Source of the DNA: Rachycentron canadum
Taxonomy: Eukaryota; Chordata; Actinopteri; Carangiformes; Rachycentridae
Direction of reading: 5' to 3'
NCBI GenBank assembly: GCA_038496675.1
Contig: CM076652.1
Location: 7,709,079-7,773,078, forward strand
Length of the DNA: 64,000 bases
Under the pieces are notes generated by a model, which had not been told where the DNA came from, did not search any database, and worked only from the letters and a program-made list of their open reading frames with translations. This document shows, one piece after another, positions 12,939 to 26,509 of this stretch (positions are counted from its first letter, which is position 1; each line of letters begins with the position of its first letter). The position numbers and the translations under genes are program-made.

Positions 12939-15477
12939 CTCCTTTGTTCAAAAATCATATTTGATTTGAAGACTGATATTCATGTAGATTACTGTGAGCA
13001 CTCATTTGTTTCATTGATTACATCCTCTCCCTTACATCCAACCAGCTCATACACAATGTGTGAACAATTAGCTTGAAAACGTATCCATGCTTTTCAAAGA
13101 AACAATTCAAGCTTTCAGCATCATTCTCCACAAAGTTCAAATGAAACTCCATGGCAAATAACATGGTTAAACTCAAACATATTAAACGACGGGAAACTCA
13201 ATATATTGGAAGAATGTATTTGATCCTAGTTTATAAATGACATTGTGTTGGAAGATGGGGCAACTTATGAAGTATACCCAGTTTGGTGAAACATGTGGAA
13301 TGTGCTGTTCCCCTTGTTCATATAAACATTTCATCTCTGCCTTATGAAGAGATTGGAAACAAAATATTGGCAGTGTTAGTAAAAATATCCATAAATTTTA
13401 TTTAACCTCTTCATCTGTAAGAGTTCTTGTATTATTTAACGCTTGTAACAAATGAGAGGACACCTTTGACTGCCATAAAATGTGGGAACAAGTATTCAAG
13501 TAACTGTATAACACAACAGTCAACACATCTAAAATAGCCTTTCAGTTAAAAAATACTTTTATTTTTGGGCGTCTAAGAAAAATAAGAGGGGAAGATGTGC
13601 TGCAAAGGGCCTCAAGCTGGACTTCAAACCAGCTGCTGCAGTTGGATCTAAATCTGACTGGTTTGCCAGGTCTACCACGTGACCTACCTCTGGAAAATGT
13701 TAAAAGATTTGGAGTATTGCTGAAGTGGGGATCAGAAGTCAGAAGTTGTGGCTCAAATGTCCCATGAAGCAACTTAACAATTAATCAAATCTGTTTTTAA
13801 TGTTGTGGACTGTCAGGAGAATGAAGAATGTTGTAAGGTGGAACAAGAACCTTTTGTGAAGTGTAAACACTGCTAAAAGACATATCTCTCATTATTTCAT
13901 TCCTAGCTTAGTTAACAGTGTCGGAACTTAAGATGGATCTAAAAAAAAAAAAAAAAAACGGTGATTTTACCTTTAAAAAAAAAATAAAAAATGAGAATGA
14001 ATGAGACACCCTTCAGTTGAGAAGGAGAAGTGATTAGATCATACCTGTCGTACAGATCAGTGATATGGTAGCACTTCAGCAATATCATTAGGAGATTGCA
14101 CTGTGAATGTGAGAGAGCAAGAGAGAGACCGTGCATATCTATGTGTGGGGATAGCATCAAATCAGACAATAAAAACAAAGTGGAAAATAGAAGAACATCA
14201 AAGAAAGTGCTGCACAGAGGAGGAGGTGGCAAGTAGCATTACTAAAAATCAAGAGGCTCACTGAACAACACTGGGTGGGGTGCAAACAGGGTTTGCACTG
14301 TCAGAATCAAGTATTTTTGGAATCACGCAGCAGCAAGCAGCTAAAATCTGTTGAAGGTCAGTGTCAGAAAATCCAAGCACGCTTCCTCTGCTGCTGTCAC
14401 AGCCGCTACACAACTGAAATGAATAGATGAGGCAATGTCCCGGCCCCTCGTCTACCGCAGCCACCTGAACCAAACAACCCCACTGAGGGAGGCTGGCATT
14501 GTCCTGTCAGTGATCATGTTATGTCCATCCCATCGGGGTTACTCTCCATTTCAAGATGGTTCAGCCAACCAGCAGGCTCTTCACTGGCACAAGGTCTATC
14601 CTTAAAATACTGTGATCTTGGAGATGCATAAGTTGAGGGGCTAAAACAAGTGGTTGGGAAATGTTTACTGCATTGTAGTATTGTATTAAGTATAAGTAAG
14701 GTGTGAATGTGTCATACATTTTGACACGCAAATCAATCTTAAAGCTGCATCAAAGAATTTTTGACCACTAGCGGGCAGGAAGGCTCCAAAATCAGAACAA
14801 CGTAGGCCTAATACAACCTTATGTAATACTAATGTGTTGTCTGCTGGATGTGTAAGTGGAGTTGTGATGTATGAGGGTGGCAGACTTTAATATTACAATG
14901 CAGTTATTAAGCAACATGGAAATGATTCACTCATTTTTTTTTCCAATATCCCTCTCTGTGTCTGCTTGTCTCCACAACATAACTGAACTTCTGCATCACA
15001 TGGTCTAATGCCAATCAGCCAGAAATCTTAGAGCTCATTCTATTTCCCAGTGGTGGCAAAAAGGAAAAAAAAAAAAAGAGAATTCAACAGCTAATGCCGT
15101 TCTACCATAGCACAATTTTCCAAAACAGCTGCAGGCCCACTGTTTCTGCTGCACTATGATTTAACTTGTTCTTTAGGAAGCAGAAGCAACAAAGGATGTT
15201 AACTTCATACAACAGTAACAGGAGTAGTGCAGAACTTTCCCAACTGTAGTTAACTGTAGTTGTCACTTTTGTGTCACTAGTTTGCATCGGTGCTGAATAA
15301 AAAACATCCTCATGACATGCATTGATTTTAATAAGCTATTATCCTTCCTATTATCTATGAAATGATTGTTTGCATCAATATAATGTAGATATCGAGGAAG
15401 ATGCACAAAAAATAATGCTCATTACAGGGTGTGAAATACTGCAACATAACAAGAGTTTTTGGAAGCTATTCAGTCTG
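12939..15477. other. No gene seen; possible small repeat fragment near 14.75 kb
   Basis: Around 14741-14835 the sequence AAAGCTGCAT is followed by CCACTAGCGGGCAG, another CTCF-like core with one mismatch. This resembles a known kind of teleost repeat beginning but is too short to name. Poly-A runs occur near 13940 and 15065. No coding motif was recognised. Confidence 0.5.
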
Positions 15478-16150
15478 TTGGTTCGCAGCTTTGGTCCAGT
15501 CTGAAACATGTTAACACCAACTGGATGGATTTTCATTAAATTTTGTACACATAGTCATGGTCTCCAGAGGATGAATCAGAATGACTTTGGTCATCCGCTG
15601 TCTGACTCCTATCGTGCCACCATGTGGTTGACATATTTGGTTTTAAATGAAATGTCTTGACAACTTCTGAATATGGATTGCTATAAAAAAAAAAAAAAAT
15701 GGCATAGATGTCCAACAGGATTAATGCCAAGGATGTTTCATCTTTCAGCAACAGACATTCCACATGATGAATCAACCAAATTTCCCTCCAGTGCAACCAG
15801 AACATTTGTATATTAAAAATGAAATGGCAAGGATACACTTTCATGTAATAATAATTCACTGTAATAATATTCATGCTCCTTTAACTTCCCAGTGCACTCA
15901 CTTCAAATTCATATTTGGTTTACGATCAAATACCTGCAAAACTAACTGACTTTCCCCCGTGCCTTAGTTATACTTTATGTTGATTGCTAATTATTGAATG
16001 TTAGCATGCTAACATGCTAAACTAAGGTTGGACATGATAAAAATGACCTGATTAACATTAACATGCTAGCATGCTGGTACTGGCATTTACCTCAAAGCAC
16101 CACAGGGCCAAAGTATAGCCTCATAGAGCTGCCAGCTATTCTTCTGAAAT
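15478..16150 (+). mobile_element. Common teleost interspersed repeat, long degenerate copy
   Basis: The block holds, in order, words I associate with a very abundant fish repeat: TTTGGTCCAGTCTGAAA, GGATGGATTTTCATTAAATT, a GAGGATGAATC segment, GCCACCATGTGGTTGACAT, a second GGATTGCTAT module, ATCAAATACCTGCAAAACTAA, the palindromic GTTAGCATGCTAAC at 16000-16013, and TAGCCTCATAGAGCTGC at the end. The family has no protein product. An A-run at 15684-15698 and an unmatched portion near 15720-15880 show insertion or decay inside the copy. Confidence 0.85.
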
Positions 16151-18720
16151 TTATCTTGAATGTCAAAGGATGAATATGATGTAATTTCATCTAATCTTTA
16201 GAACAGAATAGAAAACATTATAAAAAAAAATAGAACAGATTTTATTCATTGTGGTACATTGGTTACTTTAATTTTTTTCCTAGTTGGCCTTAAGTGTGGC
16301 TTAATCAAATCCAATTCATAGAATAGAATAGATCTCTTAAAGTGTTGCTACTTTGCTATCTGTAGCAAGCATCAGATTCAGCGCAGGGTAAGTGCGAACG
16401 TTTAAGCTCTTTTTCTTTCAGGTGATTGTTGTTCATCCCTTGTGATCAGAAAGCAGCAGGAATGAATCAGAGGACTGCAGAAGGCTGTCGGGAGCCTATG
16501 ATTCTCTGCTTCTGTCATCGTCACCCACAGAGGAGGCGTAGGAAAAGGGTTATGAATAAAAAAGAATTGGAAAGAAGGAGACAGACATGGAGCTAAATTC
16601 ATATGCACTGTTGATAAAAGGCACTGTGGTAATGAGCATGAGGTAAAGAGAATGCTAGAGAGGGAGGCAAATGAGGGACACACAAAGTGTGCAAAATATA
16701 CCCTTTTCATCTAGCGGTCTGCTCATCTAGTAACACACAAAAAGGGATGTTACAACCTGCACCCTCTTTTTTTTCCAGCCTCTTCCTGTCTCCGTTTTTC
16801 ATCTCAACCTTCTGCCACCTCTCTGTGTCTGTCTCTCTCACTGCCCTTCTCCTACGCTGTCCAGCGAGGAGATCAGAAAGCATCAGGCCAAGAACAGGTG
16901 AGAACAGAAAGAAAGCAGAGGATAAACTAGACCATCAAACACTGAGATGGAGGTGATTTTCCAGCTTGTGTGTCTCCTGAGACCCGGTTAAGGCCTCTAT
17001 GTGTCTCTCCAGCTGCTGGATAATGAAGTCGGATGGTCTGGCAGAGAGATGGCTGTGATCCTTGGTCAGCAAGGCCACAGAGTGACCATGTAGACGTCTC
17101 ACTTACAAGTTTAGGATAGTAATTGTGGCAGAAGGCAGAGAGAAGTTGCTCAGGGGCAGAGGCCGGAGTGGTGCTGTGGCTTTGCTGAGCGAGCAGAAGT
17201 GTTGGGTATACTTTGCTGCACAAGACAGGATCACTGGGTAAAAAAAAATGCCTTATTGGTCTGAACCACTTAATTGGGCTGTTAGAGAAACTGTTTCAGT
17301 TACAAAATCATGACCACTTGGTTTTCTCTGACACAGATAAAAAGTGCACATAAGAACAACAGTGCAACATATATGCATCGTTCCAATGCAGAAAACAATT
17401 AAACCACTTGGCCACATATGATGAGTACAACTGCACTGCTTCAATACAAACGCAAACTAAAGCACAAATTGTGTCCTTAGCAAGCACGAAATTCACCCAA
17501 ATACACACAAATTGACACAAACCATTTGTCCAAAACAAAGTGCAGAGCAATGAAAAGCAAGTGCCTTTACTATGAATGGGAAAATGACAACTGTATCTCA
17601 CAGAAAATCAAGAGAAAGAGGAAGCGCCTAAACTATATTTTAATTGTCATAGCAATGGATCTGAATGTTATATTTAAGTTTTATTAAAGTTATTTTTTAA
17701 CATAACAAAAGGGGGAAAAAAACCATCTCTCCTCCAAACGTTGCCAGTACTAAATAGCTCATTAGTTATTGGCCATAATCCTGTTGCACAATCTGCCAGA
17801 TAACCAGAACGACATCTCTGCATAAAGAAGGGGAGGGAAAAAAGCAGACTCTTTGAAACCGCTGCCGTTTAATCACCTTCCCTTTTTTTCCCCTCCTCCC
17901 TGACTGACTGACTGGTCGAACATCATGTAAACTTTATTCACAAAGGGGGGAGATCAAGAGTTTGACATCGTTAGAGTTTAGACATTGCTACCATAAGTTC
18001 AAATGAACTCTGCCTATGTAAGAATGATAAATCATGGCTGGAGTCATCAGCAGCCCTGAGAGAGATAACAAATGAGCCTTAAAAATCCTTCTTTGCTATC
18101 TCTTTCTTTTTTCTTGTGCTATCTGATTTTTTCGCAGCTGTGCCTATCTGAACCTCCTGAGAGCATCAGCAGCTTTTTTTTTTTTTTTTACTACTTTATA
18201 TGTCCTTTTCTTTTCTTTTTTGTCTCTGTTCTTTTTAATATTGTATGATTTATTTTATTCTTGCAGCTTGGTGACTTGAAGCTGGTCTCTGCTTTGTTGT
18301 TTGGAGTTTAGAGTAGTTGAAGAGGGTATCTAAGGAGATTCTGCAACAACTTTCCAACACCACTGAGTGAAAGTTATATCAGTACTAAGTGTTACTATAG
18401 AAGGAGAGGTAAAAGCCAAGTATCTATGGTCCCCAAGTATTAATTAATATATTGAAATAGTAAGTATGTATCCTGATGCACCAGATGGTTTGTTATACAG
18501 AACCATCTGGAAAAGCTTCACCGGGAAACTGTTTGGAAAAGGGCAATGGCTTCAAAAACATACTTGGCAGGTGATTGGATGAACCATCTATAACAGTCAG
18601 TGGCAGGCTAATTTTCACCAGTCAGATTCGACATCCATCCCATTTTCTTTTCAAAGCCAGATGGTAAATCAAACTCCTAAACTGAAGCCAGCCAGGAGAA
18701 GAGTGAAAGCAATGGTCACC

Positions 18721-18755
18721 AGATAGTTAGCTTAGCTTACCATGAAGACTGGAAC
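18721..18755 (+). repeat. Fragment of the TTAA-flanked teleost repeat
   Basis: GTTAGCTTAGCTTACCATGA followed by AGACTGGAA matches the inner part of the same family seen at 831-1067 and 55560-55710. The flanking bases do not extend the match. Confidence 0.6.
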
Positions 18756-20307
18756 CTAGTCTAGTCCCAGACAGCCAACAGGAGGGTTCAGCCCGCCACG
18801 TCTCTCTCCAGCTGAGAGTGACACTAAGATAACCAGATACAAAGCTACACTAGAGACCTTGAGACCCCCACCACCCCACGACTTTGGTTGATTTTCAAAT
18901 GTGAGCGGGAGATGAGAGCAGGCTGAAGGTCAGTGTTTCATTCTTAAATCTTGAGTGGGCAAACAAACAGAGCAAACCCTTTTCCAGTACAACAAGGAAG
19001 GTGGAGAGTGAGTAATTTACCAAAATGGAAAACGAAAGATACAATTTGACACAAGATACAGAGGAGAATAAACAGGCTACATTGAATCTCTGATAGGGTC
19101 ACAACTTGACAGGGCCCTGAACACAACAGCATAAGAAATCCTAATGTGAAGGTTAGGTAGGATGCTGGTTGACCTACGACCCAAGCATGACAAAATCACT
19201 TGTCTCATTTTCCTACTTGAAGCCCAGCAGTGGTGGTGTTTCACTTTCTATCCCTCTTGCTGATTCTTTCCTATGTTTACAGCAACATATTTACCTCTGC
19301 TTTTATGTAGGTTTAGTCATTCACTATAATTTTGTTGAATTCACAAATTACAAATAAAACTCAGTTTGTCAGACTCTGTAAATCTGCACCAGAAGCTCAC
19401 ACAATACCTTTCAAAGAAAAATAACTAAAATCCAACCAAAAACATGATTTTCATGATACACAGCAGTAACCAGATTCTTCCACACAAACCTAGAGGAAAT
19501 GTGTTTAAACTGAATTATTTTGTAAGACAGTTATAGCCACTAGATGTCACACCAAAATAAACGCTTTCTGGCTTCCGTTTGGACCCAACCCCCCTCCCTT
19601 CAAGTTCTCAGCAAAGTGAATTTCTATACTGCTGCACAACAACACAGGTGCCAAACCAGTTAGCAATAGGAACATTTGAACAAATTCATAAGGGTAGCGG
19701 CATTTCAGTAATGAAAATTGACATGTGCCAACATGTAGGCATCAAAAAGAATAGCCAGTTCTGCGTCACGTTAGAGTCCTTTGACATCTTGGAGAACTCT
19801 CCATCTCTGTAAAATAAGACCAGTATTAGCTCCTCAGCTGGACTGGAAATTCAGCCTTGGACTTATCCGGCGCAATTAAGCTGCAATAATGACACTAATG
19901 AAGCTGGTGAATGCTTTAAATTTTTTTTTGGATGTTTTGATGGTCCACCAGCCAACCAGTATTTGAGCTGGTAGTTGCCATGGCCAGTCCGCCTGTGCTC
20001 TAGATTTATCTCTTTCTTTGTCAGAGGCCATCTCATCTGCATTTGGTCTCTGTGTGTTTGTAAATGGAAGGAGGGCAAATAGTTTAACAGGAAGAACTCG
20101 CATGAATATGCTGCAGACCACATACAAAAACAAAGAACAAAGAAACTCGAAGAGAAAATAGTTGTTTGCTGCAATAATTATTATTTAAAATCTACAGACC
20201 CTTTCACTCCAAAGCAGGCCATTTGACAAATAGTAAAATCCCACAGTGCTATGGACAAAGTTTAATACACTACAACAAGTTTCTACAACTTTTTTTGGGA
20301 GTTGAGC

Positions 20308-20343
20308 AAAAAAACAAAAAAAAACAAACAAACAAACAAAAAG
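20308..20343. repeat. A-rich tract with (CAAA)n
   Basis: An A-rich run with repeated AAAC units is directly visible. Such tracts can be tails of retrotransposed sequences, but no upstream body is recognised. Confidence 0.85.
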
Positions 20344-21525
20344 AGCTTACATACACTGTCTGTGTAACTGTGTCAGAAAGAATTAAATTTTCACATGATG
20401 CTGCTTAGATCTCATATTCAGATTGTAGCAGCAGGTTTTGAACCTGGGTTACTATTGTAATTCTGTCTTGTAGCCCCACAGAGCCTATGATCTGAAGCTC
20501 AGAGTGTTAAATTCAGAAAACATCAGCATAGTTTGTTGTTTTATGTGTTGCTCACTGGCGAGTGGCTTTTGGGTGCAGCTTGAACGTGTGAGAAGCCATA
20601 ACACACATGTGACGGAAGTGTTACATGCATTAACATTTAGTAGTTCAGTTACTGAATGGCTGTGCATATTTCTATATTACTGATGTTTGAAAAAACAAAA
20701 TTGTGTTTGTTTCGTGTTGTGAATCCAGGCACACAAAATTTTCCCCACACAGGCAAGTGTAAGATTGACAAGGAAGATATTTCTGGATACCATATGTTTG
20801 ATGGAGGTATTGGAGACTGTAAAACAGTGGAGAGCAGCTGGTGAATGGGTCAGAAAAGGACAGACAATAATTTGTCAAGGACACCAGACCTCCAGCTGAG
20901 AGATGAGATTCCATAGCCTTCATAATAAAACAATGGAAATGAGAGAGTAGACTTTTGTCCTTGGCATCTCAATTGTTTCAAAATCAAGACCTGTTGGCTG
21001 GGCTCAGAAATTCCAACAGCATGAAAGTTAGTTTGCACCTACATTTTCCCTGTTCTGGGTATAATTTTGTCTTAAGGAATATAGCTGTAATTTACAGTAT
21101 TTATCTTATTCTTAATGCTTAACATACATACATGACCCATTTGTGATTATACTGCGTATGCACCTTATAATTTTCCAAGGTCATTCTCCATGGTCAAATT
21201 GGTAGAATTAGCATTATCACAGAGAACTGCATTGATATAACAATTTCCCAACACAGATATAACGCAGAGAACATATTTCCCATGTATTCTTTTAGATGTG
21301 GTATTTAAAGATTACACCAGTTTATCACACCTGTCTTATTTTCATAGTGTTACCTAGTTATTGTACAAGTAACAAAATCATTATATTCACCTATGTAACT
21401 ACTGAGATATTGGAATGCCAGAATATTTTTTAAAAGTAGTCTGATGGGATTATCCATGCACAAGTTATCAACCAGGTCAACCAGGACCACATAGCCCTCA
21501 CAGGCATGTATCTTGGAGACATTTT

Positions 21526-21600
21526 GCCCCATGTATCCCCATGCATCCCCATGGGGGGCAAACGTCCCCATGCTGCGTGCCCATGAGGCCCACTGGTCCC
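21526..21600. repeat. Short CCCCATG tandem repeat patch
   Basis: Units of the form CCCCATGNATC recur about three times, followed by further CCCCATG and GCCCATG words. The patch is GC-rich against AT-rich flanks. It resembles a teleost repeat built from CCCATG/GGGCCC words. Collagen-like Gly/Pro words in the minus-strand frame are a by-product of the repeat. Confidence 0.65.
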
Positions 21601-24600
21601 AACAAGGTTGATGTTTATGCCAGATAAGGTCCCAAAATGCATACACATTGTGTCTACATCACTGGTCTAATGTGTTTTCTAATCACAGGGTAATTGAATC
21701 TGAGAAAGTAACTGATGTTCACAGGGTCAAATGGTTGACTCCTTGTAGTTTATGTCATACTGATTGCTACACATACTCTGTATTCAGAAAGCTCTCCGCA
21801 TAGCAAAGATTATAAAAACTCAAACTGCAACAAAACCATTTTCACTATATGGTGATTCATTGTGGATTTGGGGGGGGGGGGGGGGTATAACTCTGAGCTT
21901 GTATGATGCTTGTAACTTTATGTGTGTGGGGGGGTACACACTTAAATGCAAGTATGCGTACACTCCAGACTCCACATCCTGGTGGGTGGCAGAACTCACT
22001 TGAATTTGTACGCTACGAAAAAAGAAAATCACTTAACATCACGCACATTAACTCATACCCCCATTAGATGCCAGCCACACACTGGGAGAGCCTATAATTA
22101 TGAAAATGGTTAAGCAATGAGTGGCATGAGGGAACATCAGTGGTGTTAAAAGATACAGTATGAATGACAGAACGAAACACAGAGAGAGACGGAGCGAAAT
22201 GTCTTTTAGAAAGCCTTGGGCTCAGTTTGTTGCCCCACACTGAGATTAAAGCTCAAATCTAATACATGGCCTGCAGAGCTCCCCCCACCCCCACCCCTCC
22301 AACAGCCCACGTCCCCACCAGCCAGCACCCCATCATCCCACTTTCATTTCCCTAATACTGACAGTCAGTTAGCAGGAAGTGCCATAGGCATATCTCGTGC
22401 ATGATTTGCATTGTCCTCTTTCATAATGGCATTGTTGACACCCACACACTTTTCCTCACATAAAAAGCAAGATCCTGGTAAAAAAAAAAAAAAACACAAA
22501 AGGTCAACTCAGAGATTAGTTTCTGCTTCTTTGTAAATTCTGCAGGCTGAACATGGATGTCATGACAGAATAAGCTCTTCCTAAGGTGGCAAGAAGCCAA
22601 GAAAGAAAAAAAAGTCATATGATTGATTGTTTGCCACTGCTGTTGTAATTATGTACTGGCTAAAGGAAACAGTGATGAAGTAAATATCATGGCAGGTGTG
22701 AAAATGCCATCCTGCTTTTTAGTGTTTTCACTTCCATACTTTTGTAGTGCAATGATAGAAATCACTTCTTCTAATAATATTGACACGGATGATGCACCGA
22801 TAAAAGATTGAATACTCACATCAGCAAAAGTATTTTTGGCGGCTCAAAGTTGCAATACCGACTTGATACGAACCCACACAGTAAAAATATCAGCTGCCAT
22901 CACCATGTCTAACTAATCCAACTGCCTGAGCAGATATTCCCTTTCATAAGATCTATATTAAAGATAATCATAACTATGATGTAAAATAATTCATCCACAA
23001 CTGTGTTCTGCTGCCATTTATTCACTGACTGTTGAAGTTGATTAACCAGTGGCAGTGTCCTGCTGTTAAGCTCAGCTGGACATAAGCAGTTCTTTGATGG
23101 TCTTCAGAGGAAATATGCAAAGACTAGATCTTGAGTGCCCGTCTTTTACTTGACATGCACACTGTTGATCAGCTTCATTTGAAGAAGAGGGATCATTAGT
23201 TATACAACTTCATAACAAGCGTACTAGTACTATCGAAGACGGAGTCAAGTCAAGGCTAACTGGGCCTCAAACATGAGGTCCACTTCATGATTTTAAGGTC
23301 ATGTTAACAGAGCCAAGTTCAGCTTGATCTCTCCTTCATTCATACACACATGTACATGTACTCTATGTACTCTATACACAGATCTATTCCCAACCCTTTA
23401 CTTCTGTCTGAATACTTATGATTTATCTTAGAGAAAGTCTTAGTTAATAATTAATTCACATTTCCTGCAAGCTGTCCTTTATTTTGATAGTCTATCAAAC
23501 ACCTCTGTGGTTGACAAAATAAATAAATAATTGCTTCCCCATTCCCAATACACATCATATATTATGTTGAGTGTCAACATGAGTGTCTAGGTTCTCACAT
23601 CTATCCAATACAGACACTTTGCTTTGCCCTGTGGGAACTGTTTGCATCACAGCATCCTCCTTGTTTTTGTTTTTTTTTTTCATATAAAAAGGTCATTTAT
23701 TTTATTTTATTTAGTTAGTATTTTGTCTCTTAAAATGAATTATATTTGGCCACTTGCCGGCAGCAGGGCAATCTGTGAATACAAGATAATGAACCAAAGA
23801 CAGTAGAATTAATTTGTAATCATGTTTCTGGCATCGCAGTGTCTGCAGGTCCAATATTCACTCTCCTTTAAACTCTGTTTCGGTCTCCACCAACCAAATA
23901 TCTGACCCTCCAGCTGCTACAGTAAATGTACTTCACAATGTTCACCTGCTAGTTATTAATTTTGTCTATGTGCTGTTTGGTGCTAATGTATGATAGTGTT
24001 AATAAATCTTGTTTGCTGAAAACAAGTGGCTCCAAAGGCTGACCATGATGAGAGCTGTGAGACTGAACATAGACAATAAAGTTGTTGGGCGTAAAACTTA
24101 AACAATGAACAAAAAGATGCTATATGACCCTGGAGATTGTGAAGTGAACTGTAGAGTCCGATGATTATTCTGGCTTCATCACTGCAAATGATCCGTCACA
24201 TTACACATGGTCATTTAATCGATTGTTAATATAAACATATTGATCAGTGCAGCTTGAAGTGGCTTATTCAACCTGAATTCCTTTTTTTTTTTTTTTATTG
24301 ATTATGCTTATTACACCTCTGTGCCATGAGAGCTGCTGGAGATATTTCATTATTTAGGAGGACTCCATGAAAAATGTGAAAGTAAGTAAACTGATGGGAA
24401 ACACTCAAGTTCTCAGAAAACAGTCGGCAGCACCCGTTCATGGCCTGTTTAATACTCCTACAATTACCCAATAGGGCTTACAGATTTTAAACTGAAGAGA
24501 ACATGTTTTTTTGTCATTTCCAAATGCTAAAACATTTGTATAAATTTTATATATGTAAACAGTTTGCAACACTGACAGCTGAGGAAGCTGAATATACTTA

Positions 24601-26021
24601 TTACAGAACATCCACATCAGGATTGCCACCAAGAGAAAGAGCAAGCAGTAGATTGTTGTTAGACCAGGATGAACACACACTCCTTAAAAACATCCCAGAT
24701 TCTCTCCCCATGTTAGCGCCGCAAAAGCCAGTCACAAAAATAACTTTAGGATCATACTTATTAGGTATGACAGCCCTGTTTTATCATTTATCCTGCCATT
24801 TTCTTTTTTCCCCCTCACATACACTTCTCTCTTTGTCACCATGTGCATAACACACTATGTAAAAGTCCACTATTTTTATTATTCAATAAAGATGTTCTCC
24901 AGTAGTCTGACAGTCTCTTTCTATTCAGCTACTTCTAATCCTGTGACTTTCACTAAACCCCTAAACCTCTACTTGAATTTGATTTATGATAAGCCCCTGC
25001 TCTGTCATGGGCTGTGGTCTTACATTATGTTGTCATACGCTGTCACAAAGAGAGGCCAAACGGGAGGCGCAACACAGGATGAATGTTCAACATCATTCTT
25101 CTTCTGATATATTTTCCTCAGAGGAGCAAGGTTGCAGTTAGAAACAGTTTGTGCTTGAGTGATTTTCCACTTCCTGTTGACTCACTTAATGTACGCAGTA
25201 TAACAATGCCGGGACAGGCTGAGAAGAACAACACAACCATCCATTTTTTATGGAGAACCCTTTGAGAAGTTTGCCAGTCAATATACAAAACAGAGAGTGA
25301 TGGAAGTCATTGTGGCTCTCTCAAGGCCAGCCCTGTGCTTTGTGTGTGTAAGAATGAGTGGAAATAAGCATGCCCTGCTCCCTCATCAATACTGAACCAC
25401 AAGCTTTTGTAATTGAAGCAGCAGAAGAGGGTCTGCACTGACGTCACTTGACCAGCTGTCTGTCTGTGGTATAACTCACTACAGGGGCAATGTTTCAATA
25501 AAACGGCTGTACTGAGAGAATAAATATAAATATAAATACTTAAAAACCGAAAAGGCCAAGCGAAATGGCCTTCAGTTCAGTCAGGGGTCTTGTCATCATG
25601 TACTGTAAATGCATTTCCCCAACGACAGTATGGCTTTCAGTGTGTACTTTCCATTAACAAATTCACAGAATTTAAAAAAAAGGAAAGAAAAGAAATTAGG
25701 GCTGTTATTCAAATGTACCAATTTGCATTAACAAGGACTCGCATGACTATTGTGAAAGACATCACTTGTGACAAACATACTTTACACAATTATCACCAAA
25801 CACGCAATTTCCCTCAGCTCTACAGTACTTTATATCTTTTACTTTCACCATCCCTGCACCATACAGCAGACAAAAAGTTAACGTCAGTGCTATTATATCA
25901 TGTCATGTTGTGTCAATGCTATGTTCTCAGCTTGATTCTATGATCATGAAATTATAAAAAAAATATATATATATACAGGATCCCAAGCAGTCAGAACATT
26001 GTAAAGCTTTCTACCATATAG
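21601..26021. other. No gene seen
   Basis: A G run, poly-A and poly-T runs (22480, 23670, 24284) and several short open frames are present. The plus-strand frame at 24503-24850 contains a stretch of balanced composition that is flagged for a second look, but no domain was recognised. Confidence 0.5.
21870..21885 (+). repeat. Run of 16 G
   Basis: A homopolymer of 16 G is visible, with a second run of 7 G at 21928-21934. Such runs can form G-quadruplexes and are prone to sequencing-length error. Confidence 0.95.
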
Positions 26022-26070
26022 TTACAGTAATTTACCAGTTTTTTTACCAGTAATTTTTACAGTTTCTTGC
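26022..26070. repeat. Possible MITE fragment of the ACAGTAAATTAC type
   Basis: TTACAGTAATTTACCAG is followed by TTTTACCAGTAATTTTTACAG. These words resemble a palindromic hAT-like MITE common in fish. The copy is short and decayed, so the assignment is tentative. Confidence 0.45.
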
Positions 26071-26509
26071 TATATTTTTGAATCATAGTTTAATACTAGA
26101 AATACTTCAGTTCTTTATTGTATTAATGGCACAATACTGTTCACTTTTGTCAGTAAATGACCATATATTTACAGCACGTGGCCACATTTCAGTCTCCAGT
26201 ATGTGCTTTGTATTTAATGATAGGCATCATCAGAAGTGCTTGTATGGTGGCTGAATAACCTCCCCCACCTTTCTGACAGTGATGGTGCTGTTTCTGACCA
26301 TTTCTTTCCCACAATCCTACATTCACAATTATTCTACACCTTCACAGCCCTCCAGCGCAGTCAGACCCTGTGGCATCCTGAAACTAAAAGAGGACATATT
26401 GTATTGTATATTGTATCGTGCGTGTAAATTGTCTACAAAGATGCAAGGCACACCGAAGGCAAAAACCGCTGACATGGCAAAATCTACTCTTTACATTTGC
26501 GTAAACACC
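26071..26509. other. AT-rich upstream flank of the CpG-rich patch
   Basis: No coding or repeat match was recognised. Base composition changes sharply to CpG-rich at about 26500. Confidence 0.5.

Larger units (their letters stand above)
16151..21525. other. No gene seen; a few repeat scraps
   Basis: Open frames of about 60-103 codons lack any recognisable motif. A purine/pyrimidine-rich patch lies at 17880-18240 with a long T run. The patch at 19865-19930 is rich in TAAT/ATTA cores and could be a conserved enhancer, but only alignment to another fish would tell. Specific repeat pieces are listed separately. Confidence 0.5.

Noticed and set aside
12412..12958. Two minus-strand frames crossing the gap
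   Set aside because: Most of each frame is unknown sequence in the 400-N gap.
19535..19560. CCACTAGATGTCAC as a CTCF site
   Set aside because: The core has a key mismatch and similar words are common in teleost repeats.
21350..21648. Gly/Pro-rich, collagen-like minus-strand frames
   Set aside because: They arise from the CCCCATG repeat patch.
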